DNA of 16,578 bases from CAZBQG01 sp964493945 (GCA_964493945.1 CAZBQG010000079.1:1-16578); one strand, 5' to 3'; counted from the stretch's first letter, positions 7,917 to 15,690 are shown. The notes: generated from the sequence alone by a model not told the origin. A program made the numbers and translations.

Positions 7917-8168
7917 AGTTTTATTTCCGTGATGATTGTTTCAGTTCTGATCGTGTCTGATTTTAAAGAGCAACAGAATCCCCGTGACTGTCAACCATGG
8001 AATTGGTGCGGGTATCTGGAAATTTGACCCCAATGCCGGCCCCTGGATGGCAGCCCGGACCTGGCGGACGGCATCATGCTGGATTGGATTCGCGGTAAAT
8101 TCAATTTGGTGCAATAATCCCGGGAGAAAAGGTTTCTATAAACGCATTTTGCCAAGGAGGCATGGAAG
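7917..8168. promoter_or_regulatory. Divergent intergenic region dctP / molybdenum-hydroxylase operon, with imperfect palindrome
   Basis: This 252-bp region should carry promoters for the TRAP operon (minus) and the 8169-12846 operon (plus). It contains an imperfect palindrome at 8083-8105, ATTGGATT-cgcggta-AATTCAAT, with 7 of 8 arm positions matching. It is centred about 75 bp before the plus-strand start and is a reasonable size for a dimeric repressor or a LysR-type site. AAGGAGG at 8154-8160 is a strong ribosome site for the gene at 8169. No ORF or RNA gene was recognised here, and I see no clear -35/-10 pair. Confidence 0.4.
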
Positions 8169-10487
8169 ATGGCCCGCTATTCGATCTCACAACCCGTAAC
8201 CCAGGTTGAAGCGCCCCGGCTGCTGACCGGCCAGGGATGCTATACCGATGACATCACCTTGCCACGCCAAGCCCATGCTGTATTCCTGCGCTCGCCCCAT
8301 GCCCATGCCGATATCGTTAGCCTGGACAAGACCGAGGCCGAGAAGATGCCCGGCGTTTTGGCCATATTGACCGGCGAGGATTATGACAATGACAGGCTGG
8401 GCAATGTGATGGGCCCATCGCCCCTGAAGCGCCGTGACGGCCAACCCATGTTCCGCCCGCCGCGCCCGGCCCTGACCCGGGATAGGGTGCGCCATATCGG
8501 CCAGTCGGTAGCCATGGTCATCGCCGAGACCATCAATCAGGCAAAGGACGCGGCCGAGGCCATCAATGTGGATTTCGCCCCTCTGCCCGCCCAATTGTCC
8601 ACCGAGGCCGCCAACCAGCCGGGAACGCCCGCCCTATGGGAAGATTGCCCGGACAATGAATTCTGTTTCGCCGAGGCTGGCGACAGCGCCGCCGTCGAAG
8701 AACTGTTGGCCAAGGCGCCGCACGTGGTGAATGAAAAATTCATCGTCAACCGGGTCACCGCCAACGCCATGGAGCCCCGCGCCGTGGCCGCCGAATATGA
8801 CAAAGGGCGGGATCATTACGCGATCCATGCCTGCATGCAGCGCCCCTATGTGTGGCGCACCATGATGACCAAGCATCTGTTTCATATCCCGGAAAATCAA
8901 ATGTCCCTGACGGCGGGCGATGTGGGCGGTAGCTTCGGCATGAAGGGCGGGCTTTACCCGGAAGTGCCTCTGGTGGCCTGGGCCGCCAAGCGAGTCGGCC
9001 GCCCGGTCAAATGGAATTGCGAGCGCTCGGAAGGCCATATGGCCGACGATCAGGCCCGCGACATCGTCTTCGAGACCCGCCTGGGCCTGGATGATGACGG
9101 CAAATTCCAGGCCCTGGACATGGCCGCCCAGAACAATGCGGGCGCCTATCTGACCATGCTGGCCTCGGTCCCACCGCCAGGTCTCGCCAATTCGGTGGTC
9201 GGCGTCTATGCGACGCCCGCCGTGCATGGCCAATGCCAGGCGGTGATGACCAACACGGTGCCCGTTTCCAATTACCGCTCGCCGGGCAAAACGCCATCTT
9301 CTTATGCCATGGAACGGATCATCGACATTGCGGCGCAAAAGATCGGCATGGATCCCGCCGAAATCCGCCGGCGCAATCTTATTCCCGCCGATGCCATGCC
9401 CTATTCCCTGCCCGTCGGCGGCGCCTATGATTGCGGCGAGTTTGAAAAGGTCCTGGATAAATGCCTGACCATGGCCGATTACGATAACCGGGAGACGCGC
9501 AGAAAAGAGGCCAAGGCGCGGGGCAAGCTTTTGGGCATCGGCCTTTCCACCACCGTCGATCCTTCCGCCGGGCCGTCGCCGGAAACCGCCGAGATGCGGT
9601 TTGATCCGGGGGGAAATCTGACCGTTCTGGTGGGCTCCACGGCGGGCGGGCAAAGTCACGCCACTATCTATACCCAGATCGTTTCCGATAAGCTGGGCGT
9701 GGAGGCGGAAGATGTGCGGGTGATCGAGGGCGATACGGAAAAATTGTCCTGGGGCACGGGCACGGGGGCCGCCCGGACGGCCACCATCGGCGGCACCGCC
9801 GTCTTCAAGGCCACCGAAAAGGTCATCGAAAAAGGCCGGCGCATCACGGCACATTTATTGGAAGCCGCCCCCGCCGATATCGAATTCGAGGACGCCACCT
9901 ATACCGTTTCGGGGACCGACAAATCCATACCGTTCGGCGAAGTGGCCCAATCGGCCTTCGTGCCTTCTAAAATACCGCCCGGCGAGGAAATGGGGCTGTT
10001 CGAGACCGCCACCTGGACCTCCGAAGTCTTCAACATTCCCAACAGCGCCCATGTTTGTGAGGTGGAAATTGATCCCGAGACCGGCACGGTCGAGATCGTC
10101 AATTACACCGCCGTCCATGATGTGGGTGTGGAGTTGAACCCGCCCCTGGTCAACAGCCAGGTCTATGGCGGCATCGCTCAGGGCGCCGGTCAGGCTTTGA
10201 TGGAGAATATAAATTACGATGACAGCGGCCAGTTGCTTTCGGGCTCCTTCATGGATTACGCCATGCCCAGGGCCGATAATTTCATCCAGTTCCAGGTGGG
10301 CAATCATCCAGTGCCAACCACCACCAATCCCTTGGGCGTCAAGGGCGCGGGCGAATGCGGCACGGTGGGCGGCCTTGCCGCCGTAATGAACGCTGTCAAT
10401 GATGCGCTGGCACCCTTGGGCATCCGCGATCTGCCCATGCCGGCAACATCGGAAAAAGTCTGGCGCGCCATCCGCGGCGCCGGTTAA
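8169..10487 (+). CDS. Molybdopterin-binding large subunit, xanthine dehydrogenase / aerobic CO dehydrogenase family
   Basis: A 772-residue catalytic subunit of the molybdenum hydroxylase family. The N-terminal hammerhead domain (about 15-125, with FLRSPHAHADI and PGVLAILTGEDY) is followed by the cofactor domains with GGSFGMKG (253-260) and LGVKGAGECGTVGG near the end, where E729 is the conserved catalytic Glu. The active-site loop reads NYRSPGK (368-374). This is neither the AYRCSFR loop of true CO dehydrogenase (form I CoxL) nor the usual form II AYRGAGR, so CO oxidation is not supported. Hydroxylation of an aromatic, heterocyclic or aldehyde substrate using water is more likely. Such enzymes normally need a [2Fe-2S] small subunit and an FAD medium subunit, and neither is adjacent. 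It leads an operon with an amidohydrolase 23 nt downstream. ATG 8169 is chosen 8 nt after AAGGAGG. An ATG at 8162 is too close to that site. Confidence 0.93.
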   Translation: MARYSISQPVTQVEAPRLLTGQGCYTDDITLPRQAHAVFLRSPHAHADIVSLDKTEAEKMPGVLAILTGEDYDNDRLGNVMGPSPLKRRDGQPMFRPPRPALTRDRVRHIGQSVAMVIAETINQAKDAAEAINVDFAPLPAQLSTEAANQPGTPALWEDCPDNEFCFAEAGDSAAVEELLAKAPHVVNEKFIVNRVTANAMEPRAVAAEYDKGRDHYAIHACMQRPYVWRTMMTKHLFHIPENQMSLTAGDVGGSFGMKGGLYPEVPLVAWAAKRVGRPVKWNCERSEGHMADDQARDIVFETRLGLDDDGKFQALDMAAQNNAGAYLTMLASVPPPGLANSVVGVYATPAVHGQCQAVMTNTVPVSNYRSPGKTPSSYAMERIIDIAAQKIGMDPAEIRRRNLIPADAMPYSLPVGGAYDCGEFEKVLDKCLTMADYDNRETRRKEAKARGKLLGIGLSTTVDPSAGPSPETAEMRFDPGGNLTVLVGSTAGGQSHATIYTQIVSDKLGVEAEDVRVIEGDTEKLSWGTGTGAARTATIGGTAVFKATEKVIEKGRRITAHLLEAAPADIEFEDATYTVSGTDKSIPFGEVAQSAFVPSKIPPGEEMGLFETATWTSEVFNIPNSAHVCEVEIDPETGTVEIVNYTAVHDVGVELNPPLVNSQVYGGIAQGAGQALMENINYDDSGQLLSGSFMDYAMPRADNFIQFQVGNHPVPTTTNPLGVKGAGECGTVGGLAAVMNAVNDALAPLGIRDLPMPATSEKVWRAIRGAG

Positions 10488-10510
10488 TCATTTAAAGGGG
10501 GAGACATATC

Positions 10511-11452
10511 ATGGCCAATCATATCGACGTTCATCATCATTTCTATCCGCCCGAATTCATCAAGGCGGTGGTCGAATTCAGCGGCGGCTTCAACCTGCCC
10601 GCCGTCAAGGCCTGGACGCCCGGAGCCAGCCTGGAACAGATGGATGAGAACGGCGTCAGCACGTCGATGCTGTCCCTATGGTCCATACCCGGTGTGTGGA
10701 TGGGCGCCGACGAGGCGAGCATGCGCCGCTGGGCCCGTCTGGTCAATGATTACGCCGCCGACATGAAGCGCGATCATCCGGGCCGCTTCGGCCTTTTTTC
10801 CGCCCTGCCCATGCCCGATGTGGGGGGCAGCCTGGAAGAGATCGAATATGCCTTCGATGTGCTGGGGGCCGACGGCGTCGCCATGATGACCAATTTTGGC
10901 GACAAATGGCCGGGCGAGCCGGAATACCGGCCTGTGTTTGAAGAGCTGAATAAACGGGGGGCGGTGGTCTATTTCCATCCCGTGGCGCCCACTTGCTGCG
11001 CCGGCGCCTTGGTGCCGGGCATTCAGGAATCCTGGGGCGAGGTGGTCTTCGATACGGGCCGCGCCGTACTCAGCCTTTTGTTCAGTGGCGCCTTTACCGA
11101 ATTCACCAACATCAAATGGATATTTTCCCATTCCGGCGGCACGGTGCCGGTCATCGCCCAGCGCACCGCCACTCTGGCCCAGCATTCACCCAAGCTAAAG
11201 GAAATCGCGCCCCAGGGCATCGATTATGAATTGACCCGGCTTTATTACGAAACGGCCAACGGCTATCACGCCCCCAATATGGCGGCCCTTTTGGCCTATG
11301 TGCCCATTACCCAGATCTTGTTCGGCACGGATTACCCCTATCTGACCGTGGCCGATAACGCCGTAGGGCTGGCCAAGGCCGTGACTGGTGCCGATCTGCA
11401 GGCCATCCAGTGCGGCAATGCGCACCGCCTGTTCCCAAGGCTGGCCGACTGA
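10511..11452 (+). CDS. Amidohydrolase family protein, ACMSD / 6-methylsalicylate decarboxylase-like
   Basis: A 313-residue TIM-barrel metal enzyme. The metal site is visible as H8 and H10 (DVHHHFYPP), H156 (VYFHPV), H207 (IFSHSGG) and D274 (FGTDYPY), the set used by PF04909 members that decarboxylate aromatic or muconate-type acids without a redox cofactor. The stretches FHPVAPTCCAGALVPG and DTGRAVLSLLFSGAF are like those in ACMSD- and 6-methylsalicylate-decarboxylase-type proteins. Decarboxylation of a carboxylated ring or ring-cleavage product is a good guess, and C-C or amide hydrolysis remains possible. The ATG has AAAGGGGGAG about 8 nt upstream and lies 23 nt after the molybdenum-hydroxylase stop. 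The enoyl-CoA hydratase gene begins 20 nt after its stop. Length is normal and nothing is missing. Confidence 0.9.
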   Translation: MANHIDVHHHFYPPEFIKAVVEFSGGFNLPAVKAWTPGASLEQMDENGVSTSMLSLWSIPGVWMGADEASMRRWARLVNDYAADMKRDHPGRFGLFSALPMPDVGGSLEEIEYAFDVLGADGVAMMTNFGDKWPGEPEYRPVFEELNKRGAVVYFHPVAPTCCAGALVPGIQESWGEVVFDTGRAVLSLLFSGAFTEFTNIKWIFSHSGGTVPVIAQRTATLAQHSPKLKEIAPQGIDYELTRLYYETANGYHAPNMAALLAYVPITQILFGTDYPYLTVADNAVGLAKAVTGADLQAIQCGNAHRLFPRLAD

Positions 11453-11472
11453 GGAAACATAAGGAAAAGGAT

Positions 11473-12299
11473 TTGGCTTTTCAGTATTTCGATACCCGGA
11501 TTGAAAACCGGGTGGGCTGGCTGGTGCAGAACTATCCGCCGGTGAACGCCTTTGGCTGGGACATGCTCCAGAAAATGGAGCAGGGCTTCATCAAGATGAT
11601 CGAGGACCCTGAAGTGCAGGTCATGGTCTTCGCCAGCACCTTGGATAAATTTTTCTGCGTCGGCGGCGACCTCAACGCCTTCGTCGATATCGGTGAAGAG
11701 GGCATGGAGCGCTGGGTAACCATCTGCCACCGCATGGTCCGGCTTTTGCGCGCATCCCCCAAGCCCCTGATGGCGGCGATCAACGGCGTTGCCGTCGGTG
11801 GCAGGCTTGAGGTCACCTGGCATTTCGATTTCCGCTTCGCTGCTGCTGCTGCCCGGCTGGGACAGCCGGAAATCGCCATCTCCTTTCTGCCCCCGGTAGG
11901 GACCACCTTGGCCCTGGCCCATCTTCTGGGCCGCTCGGGGGTGCTCCGGTTTTGTATGACGAGGCGCTCCATTCGGCGGAAAGCGCCAAGGAAATGGGGC
12001 TGGTGGATGAGGTTTTCCCGGCGGACGAGCTTCATGCCAAGGTCCAGGAATATGCCGAGGAACTGACCACCAAACCGGCCAATGCCCTGGCCTCGGTCCG
12101 GCGCTGCATCATGGAAGGCACCGCCGGCAGCTTCGAGGAAGGGTTGGCCATCGAAAAGGCGGAAGCCGTCCGCCTCGCCGGTTCGGCCAATTTCGACGAG
12201 GGCATCAGCGCCTTTCTGGAAAAGCGCGACCCGATCTGGGAGCGGGGAAAAGGGTTGGAGCCTGCCTCAATATTGCCATATTGGTTGGCTAGAAGATAA
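11473..12299 (+). pseudogene. Enoyl-CoA hydratase/isomerase (crotonase family) with one-base frameshift
   Basis: When repaired, this encodes about 275 residues of a crotonase. The first part has the oxyanion-hole segment FFCVGGDLNAF (60-70), NGVAVGGRLE (104-113) with E113 and GQPEIAISFLPP (130-141) with E133, so both catalytic acids are present. The frame breaks near 11950-11954. Adding one T to the TTTT run gives LRFLYDEALHSAESAKEMGLVDEVF, and the second part then runs on to TAA at 12297-12299. It resembles hydratases with a degenerate GG-pocket (PPVNAF replacing the usual RP/N motif). The start is TTG, chosen because AAGGAA at 11461-11466 precedes it by 6 nt and translation of MAFQYFDTRIENRVGW fits the family start. 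About 12 C-terminal residues after IWERGKG look like an extension. The break lies in a homopolymer, so a sequencing or assembly error is as likely as a real pseudogene. Confidence 0.85.
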
Positions 12300-12345
12300 A
12301 ATACGAATTTGCCACCGGAGATTGAAGGGTCAGAGGCGCTTAAAA

Positions 12346-12846
12346 ATGTTGAGACCTGTAGCAGCCGCGTTGTTTTTTGTTCTGGCCCTTTCCGCCAGCC
12401 CGGCCGGAGCCCAGAAAAAACCGGAAATCAACCGCATTACCCAGACCGATGCCACCAGCAACTGCATCGGTGATCCCAGGACGCCGCTCCGTGCGGCAGA
12501 AACCTATCTTGCCTGCACGGTGAGGCGGGACCGGTCCCTTTGCGATGCGGTCAATATTCCAAAAGATTTTTTCTTTAGTCCTCCCAAACCCGATGCGGAA
12601 TATTTGGAATTCATCATTGAGATACGTTACCAAAACCGGCCAAAAAAATTCTCCGGAAGCCCGAAGGGGCCAGCTCGCCATAATGTGGGTACCGTCGAGT
12701 TTCACCTGCAAATAAAAAATTATTTCTATGATCCAGCCCAGCAGGCGAAAAGCAAGTGGTACGGCTATCTCATCGAGACCCAAAAAACTGGCGAGCGATG
12801 GAATGTTATTTCTTGGGCCGCCGAAATGCCTGAATTCGTCGAGTGA
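12346..12846 (+). CDS. Secreted protein of unknown function (166 residues)
   Basis: I do not recognise a family. The first 22 residues form a clear signal peptide (hydrophobic AAALFFVLALSAS, cleavage after AGA), so the product is exported to the periplasm. The mature part is basic and aromatic-rich, with three cysteines (C40, C57, C66) in a region TSNCIGDPRTPLRAAETYLACTVRRDRSLC that could carry one disulphide. Beta-rich stretches follow (EYLEFIIEIRYQNRP, VGTVEFHLQIKNYFYD) and a C-terminus with KWYGYLIET and RWNVISWAAEMPEF, resembling small periplasmic fold proteins whose sheet ends in Trp-rich strands. The start ATG is chosen at the signal peptide. The frame is open further upstream, but that is the crotonase region. 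The gene follows the frameshifted crotonase by 46 nt and may be only loosely linked to it. Confidence 0.75.
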   Translation: MLRPVAAALFFVLALSASPAGAQKKPEINRITQTDATSNCIGDPRTPLRAAETYLACTVRRDRSLCDAVNIPKDFFFSPPKPDAEYLEFIIEIRYQNRPKKFSGSPKGPARHNVGTVEFHLQIKNYFYDPAQQAKSKWYGYLIETQKTGERWNVISWAAEMPEFVE

Positions 12847-12911
12847 ACCTTTCTCCAATTAGATTGATCGTAGCGAAGCTTGGCGTTCTTGGGAAACCAG
12901 AAATCAGAACC

Positions 12912-13073
12912 CTATATGCCTCTACTTTGTGATCCAAGGGGTTTGTCCGCATCCACCTCGGGCACCTCCTGGAAGGGCTTAATATCCGGGGAATTGTCCA
13001 TATCCGGATAGAGAATTTTGGCCGGATTAGGCTCCCGGTAGCGGTATTTGCCAGCAGGTTTATGTTTGGTCAT
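12912..13073 (-). CDS. Small protein of unknown function (53 residues)
   Basis: A short ORF with a plausible ribosome site: AAAGGA about 8 nt upstream of ATG 13073. The product starts MTKHKPAGKYRYREPNP and continues with an acidic, Pro-rich segment (DMDNSPDIKPFQEVPEVDADKPLG). It has no Cys, no hydrophobic helix and no signal peptide, so it would be soluble and largely disordered. I recognise no family. It is convergent with the secreted-protein gene and lies 28 nt from a scaffold gap. The frame continues upstream into the gap, so a longer protein cannot be ruled out. Confidence 0.4.
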   Translation of the reverse strand: MTKHKPAGKYRYREPNPAKILYPDMDNSPDIKPFQEVPEVDADKPLGSQSRGI

Positions 13074-13101
13074 TATAAGCATCCTTTCTATTTTAGGAAA
13101 T

Positions 13102-13111
13102 NNNNNNNNNN
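13102..13111. other. Run of 10 N: scaffold gap
   Basis: Ten ambiguous bases join two contigs here. A fixed round number suggests a placeholder, so the real distance may differ from 10 bp and sequence could be missing between the 53-residue ORF and the LytM-like gene. Confidence 0.97.
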
Positions 13112-13266
13112 AATCAATGAAAATAGCTGAGAGCAAACCGTCCCCCAAAGCTTTCATAAAGGGCTGTCCCGCTCAAAATTTGACCATAATGAACCAATAA
13201 AGCCTTACCCCGATGGATGCAGCCAGGAGCGGGGCGTTGGTTTTGATCAATATGGGGTTTTCGGAG
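13112..13266. other. Non-coding stretch downstream of the LytM-like gene
   Basis: I see no gene in these 155 bp. A weak repeat (CCCCG at 13209-13213 and CGGGG at 13231-13235) could form a short hairpin beyond the 3' end of the minus-strand LytM-like gene. Its loop of 17 nt and lack of a T-run make it a poor terminator. Confidence 0.5.
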
Positions 13267-14259
13267 TTACCCGCAAATATAAGGCCAGATGCGTTTCGTA
13301 TTGGCCGGCACGAAGGAGCCGTCGCCTTTCATATAAGGGACCGGAACGCGCTTTTGGTTGTCCGGCAGTTCGGCCAGGGTTTGGGATTTGTAGGGCGGCC
13401 CGGTACGGTAGAAGGCGTTGGGGTCCAGCCAGTAGCTGTCCTTGGGAATGACATAAATTCCGTCATTGGACCATTCGGGGTGGGTGCTTTGGACGATGGC
13501 GAAATGCAGGGCATCGCGGCGGATGCGCCGGCCCATTTTGCCGGTATTGCTGGTCTTGCCGATTTCATCGCCCATCTTGACCTTGGCGCCGAAGGCCAAG
13601 GGCGACATTTCGCGCAAATGGGTATATTGGGAATAGGTCCAGAAACTCAAACCGGTCTCAGCGGGCGTGTGGCGGAGCATGATCTCAATGCCCTTGCGGT
13701 TTCCGTCATTCATGAATTTTCCAACCACGGTGCCGGCGGCGATGGCCCGGATAGGCGTGCCTCTTGGCTGGGGAATATCGATCCCCTTATGCATGGCCGG
13801 CCAGGGACGTTTGTGGGAATAGTCGATGGCCCACTTTTCGCTGTCGATTTCCGGGCATTTGGCTCCACCGATGAAGGCGGGCACCAGACCGGTTTCCACC
13901 GCACCCCGCGCCTTTTGCACCTTGACGGCAGCCCCCATCCTGCCCTTTGTGGCCTTGCCCACCATCATGCGGACATCTTCCGATATCTCACCGGGCGGCA
14001 CATAGCCTTTAAGACTTGTGCATTGGGTGCAGGGCTGGGGCGGCTTTTTGATTTCTTCGGTGGGGCTGTCGTCCCCCCCACGGTCACGCCCGCGGCGCCC
14101 GGACCTTCGACCCCGCTTGCGGCGGCGGTCATCGAACTGGGCAACCTCCATGTCCCGTAGCTGAGACGAAGCAACAGGGCCGGCTTCGGCCCGGGACTGG
14201 CTCCCGGGTAAAACCAGACCCGTGAAAAGGATCAGCAGTAAGGGAATTAAACGCCTCAT
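13267..14259 (-). CDS. Exported LytM/M23-like (peptidoglycan endopeptidase family) protein with altered HxH motif
   Basis: A 330-residue exported protein. Residues 1-25 are a signal peptide (MRRLIPLLLILFTGLVLPG), followed by an Arg/Gly-rich linker (45-62), a CTQC pair (C77, C80) and a C-terminal M23-type beta domain (about 150-285). Of the zinc and catalytic residues, H157 and D161 (HKGID) and H252 (ALHFAI) are present, as is H214 (YTHLREM). The first His of the usual HxH motif is replaced by A250. In LytM that His is catalytic, so this may be a non-cleaving scaffold, as in the EnvC/NlpD amidase activators, or may use another residue. C-terminal tail PYMKGDG-FVPANTKRIWPYICG is additional to the domain. 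ATG 14259 is chosen because AAAGGA lies 9 nt upstream and it begins the signal peptide. Further in-frame starts upstream would add a non-signal N-terminus. Confidence 0.85.
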   Translation of the reverse strand: MRRLIPLLLILFTGLVLPGSQSRAEAGPVASSQLRDMEVAQFDDRRRKRGRRSGRRGRDRGGDDSPTEEIKKPPQPCTQCTSLKGYVPPGEISEDVRMMVGKATKGRMGAAVKVQKARGAVETGLVPAFIGGAKCPEIDSEKWAIDYSHKRPWPAMHKGIDIPQPRGTPIRAIAAGTVVGKFMNDGNRKGIEIMLRHTPAETGLSFWTYSQYTHLREMSPLAFGAKVKMGDEIGKTSNTGKMGRRIRRDALHFAIVQSTHPEWSNDGIYVIPKDSYWLDPNAFYRTGPPYKSQTLAELPDNQKRVPVPYMKGDGSFVPANTKRIWPYICG

Positions 14260-14363
14260 ATCAGCATGTCCTTTCATAGTTTTTCCCAGGGCCGGAAACC
14301 CACGGGCATGGCGCAAAGTATAGCCCGGTTCAGAGCCCAAGATAACCAATCTCTCACTCGCTA

Positions 14364-14393
14364 TTGAGAATGATCCTTATTGTTTGTTAAGAT
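14364..14393 (+). promoter_or_regulatory. Putative promoter with overlapping Fur-box-like sequence upstream of Rieske gene
   Basis: TTGAGA (14364-14369) and TAAGAT (14388-14393) are separated by 18 bp and resemble sigma-70 -35/-10 elements (5 of 6 and 4 of 6 matches), 30 bp before the Rieske start. The 19 bp at 14366-14384 (GAGAATGATCCTTATTGTT) match the classical Fur box at 13 of 19 positions by eye and cover the spacer. If real, iron limitation would control an iron-rich oxygenase, or the divergent LytM-like gene. The match is modest and other iron regulators are common in alphaproteobacteria. Confidence 0.35.
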
Positions 14394-14423
14394 TGATCTA
14401 TCATCCAATTTGGGGAAAGTGTA

Positions 14424-15686
14424 ATGACCTCCATGAGTGAAAGTGAAATACTGACCCGGACCGATGCCGGCACACCCATGGGCGAAGTCATGCGGCGCTA
14501 TTGGCTGCCGGCGCTCAAATCCTCCGAGCTGACCGCCGATGGCGATCCCGTACGCCTGGTGCTGTTGGGCGAGCAACTGATCGCCTTTCGTGATACTTCG
14601 GGCCGCGTCGGGATCATGGATCACCGCTGCCCGCACCGTTGCGCGTCGTTCTTCTTTGGGCGCAACGAGGATGGGGGCATGCGCTGCGTCTATCACGGCT
14701 GGAAATTCGATGTGGATGGCAATTGCACGGATATGGCCAATGTGCCGCCCCACCAGGATTTCAAACACAAGGTAAGCGCCAAGGCATATAAGGTGGCGGA
14801 ACGGAGCGGCATCGTCTGGGTCTATATGGGCGAAGCCCAAGACGCCCCAGAGCTTCCCCAGATCGCCGCCACATTGATCGCCGAGGAAGAGGCCGAAATT
14901 TCCTTCGTCATGCGCGAATGCAATTGGCTGCAGGCTTTGGAAGGGGATATCGACACATCGCACCTTGAATTTCTTCATTACGGTGCCGCCGGTGACGGGG
15001 ATTTCGAGCCCAACGACCCGACGCGCTTCGGGGTCATCCACCGCGATCCCGAATATCAGGTGGAGGACAGCGAGTTGGGGACCTTCTATGGCGCCTACCG
15101 CCCTGCCGAAGAGGGCATGACCTATTGGCGTATCGCCCATTTCCTGTTTCCCTGCTGGACCCTGGCGCCGTTCCGCGCTTTCGCCCATTACCGCATGGCC
15201 CGGGCCTGGGTGCCCATGGACGACACCCATACCATGTTCGTCATGATCCGCCCAAAAGAAGGGCCCAGCGCCACGCCGCCGGCCGATAATCTGTTGCCCA
15301 ACACGTCCGATTGGTTTGGCCGCTGGCGCTGCGCCCAGAATTTCCAGAACGATTACGGGATCGACCGCGACAGCCAGCGCAGTGAAAGCTACACCGGCGT
15401 TGAGGGCATCCATCAGCAGGACCAGGCCGTGACTGAAAGCATGGGGGTCATCACCGATCACAGCTTCGAGCATCTGGCGCCCAGCGACCGCATGATCATA
15501 ACCACCCGCAAGCGGCTTTTGGGCGCAGCCCGGGCCCTGGCCGAAAAAGGCACGCCGCCGCCGGCTTCAACGACGCCCGAAGCCTACGCCCAGGTACGCG
15601 CCGGCTTTTTCCTCAGCCCCGAGGAGCGCGGCTGGCCCGAAGTCTACAAGCTGGAACTGGACGCAGTTGCCGGCGCCCAGGATTGA
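14424..15686 (+). CDS. Rieske [2Fe-2S] aromatic ring-hydroxylating oxygenase, phthalate-dioxygenase-type alpha subunit (second copy)
   Basis: A 420-residue oxygenase. Rieske ligands are C69 and H71 (CPHR) and C88 and H91 (CVYHGW). The mononuclear-iron site is D177-TS-H180 with H185 (DTSHLEFLH), and D333 in HQQDQAV is the likely third iron ligand. The ligand spacing matches the oxygenase at 3557-4813 residue for residue in the N-terminal half (TPMGxVxRRYW, DGDPVR, GRNExGGxRCxYHGW), but the rest differs, so it is a diverged paralogue probably acting on a different substrate. Like that one it needs an external reductase, which is not here. GGGGAAAG lies 4 nt before ATG 14424. ATG 14433 is an alternative that would remove three residues. 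It ends 4 nt before the convergent ABC binding-protein remnant. Confidence 0.93.
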   Translation: MTSMSESEILTRTDAGTPMGEVMRRYWLPALKSSELTADGDPVRLVLLGEQLIAFRDTSGRVGIMDHRCPHRCASFFFGRNEDGGMRCVYHGWKFDVDGNCTDMANVPPHQDFKHKVSAKAYKVAERSGIVWVYMGEAQDAPELPQIAATLIAEEEAEISFVMRECNWLQALEGDIDTSHLEFLHYGAAGDGDFEPNDPTRFGVIHRDPEYQVEDSELGTFYGAYRPAEEGMTYWRIAHFLFPCWTLAPFRAFAHYRMARAWVPMDDTHTMFVMIRPKEGPSATPPADNLLPNTSDWFGRWRCAQNFQNDYGIDRDSQRSESYTGVEGIHQQDQAVTESMGVITDHSFEHLAPSDRMIITTRKRLLGAARALAEKGTPPPASTTPEAYAQVRAGFFLSPEERGWPEVYKLELDAVAGAQD

Positions 15687-15690
15687 TGAA

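Noticed and set aside
8634..9854. 406-residue minus-strand ORF
   Set aside because: It is antisense to the well-supported molybdenum-hydroxylase gene and has no recognisable motif.
8169..10487. Carbon monoxide dehydrogenase (CoxL)
   Set aside because: The diagnostic AYRCSFR loop is absent and no coxM or coxS gene is adjacent.
13117..13200. 27-residue plus-strand ORF right after the gap
   Set aside because: Too short, no clear ribosome site, and no recognisable feature.
14361..15473. 370-residue minus-strand ORF
   Set aside because: It is antisense to the second Rieske oxygenase, whose metal ligands are all in place.
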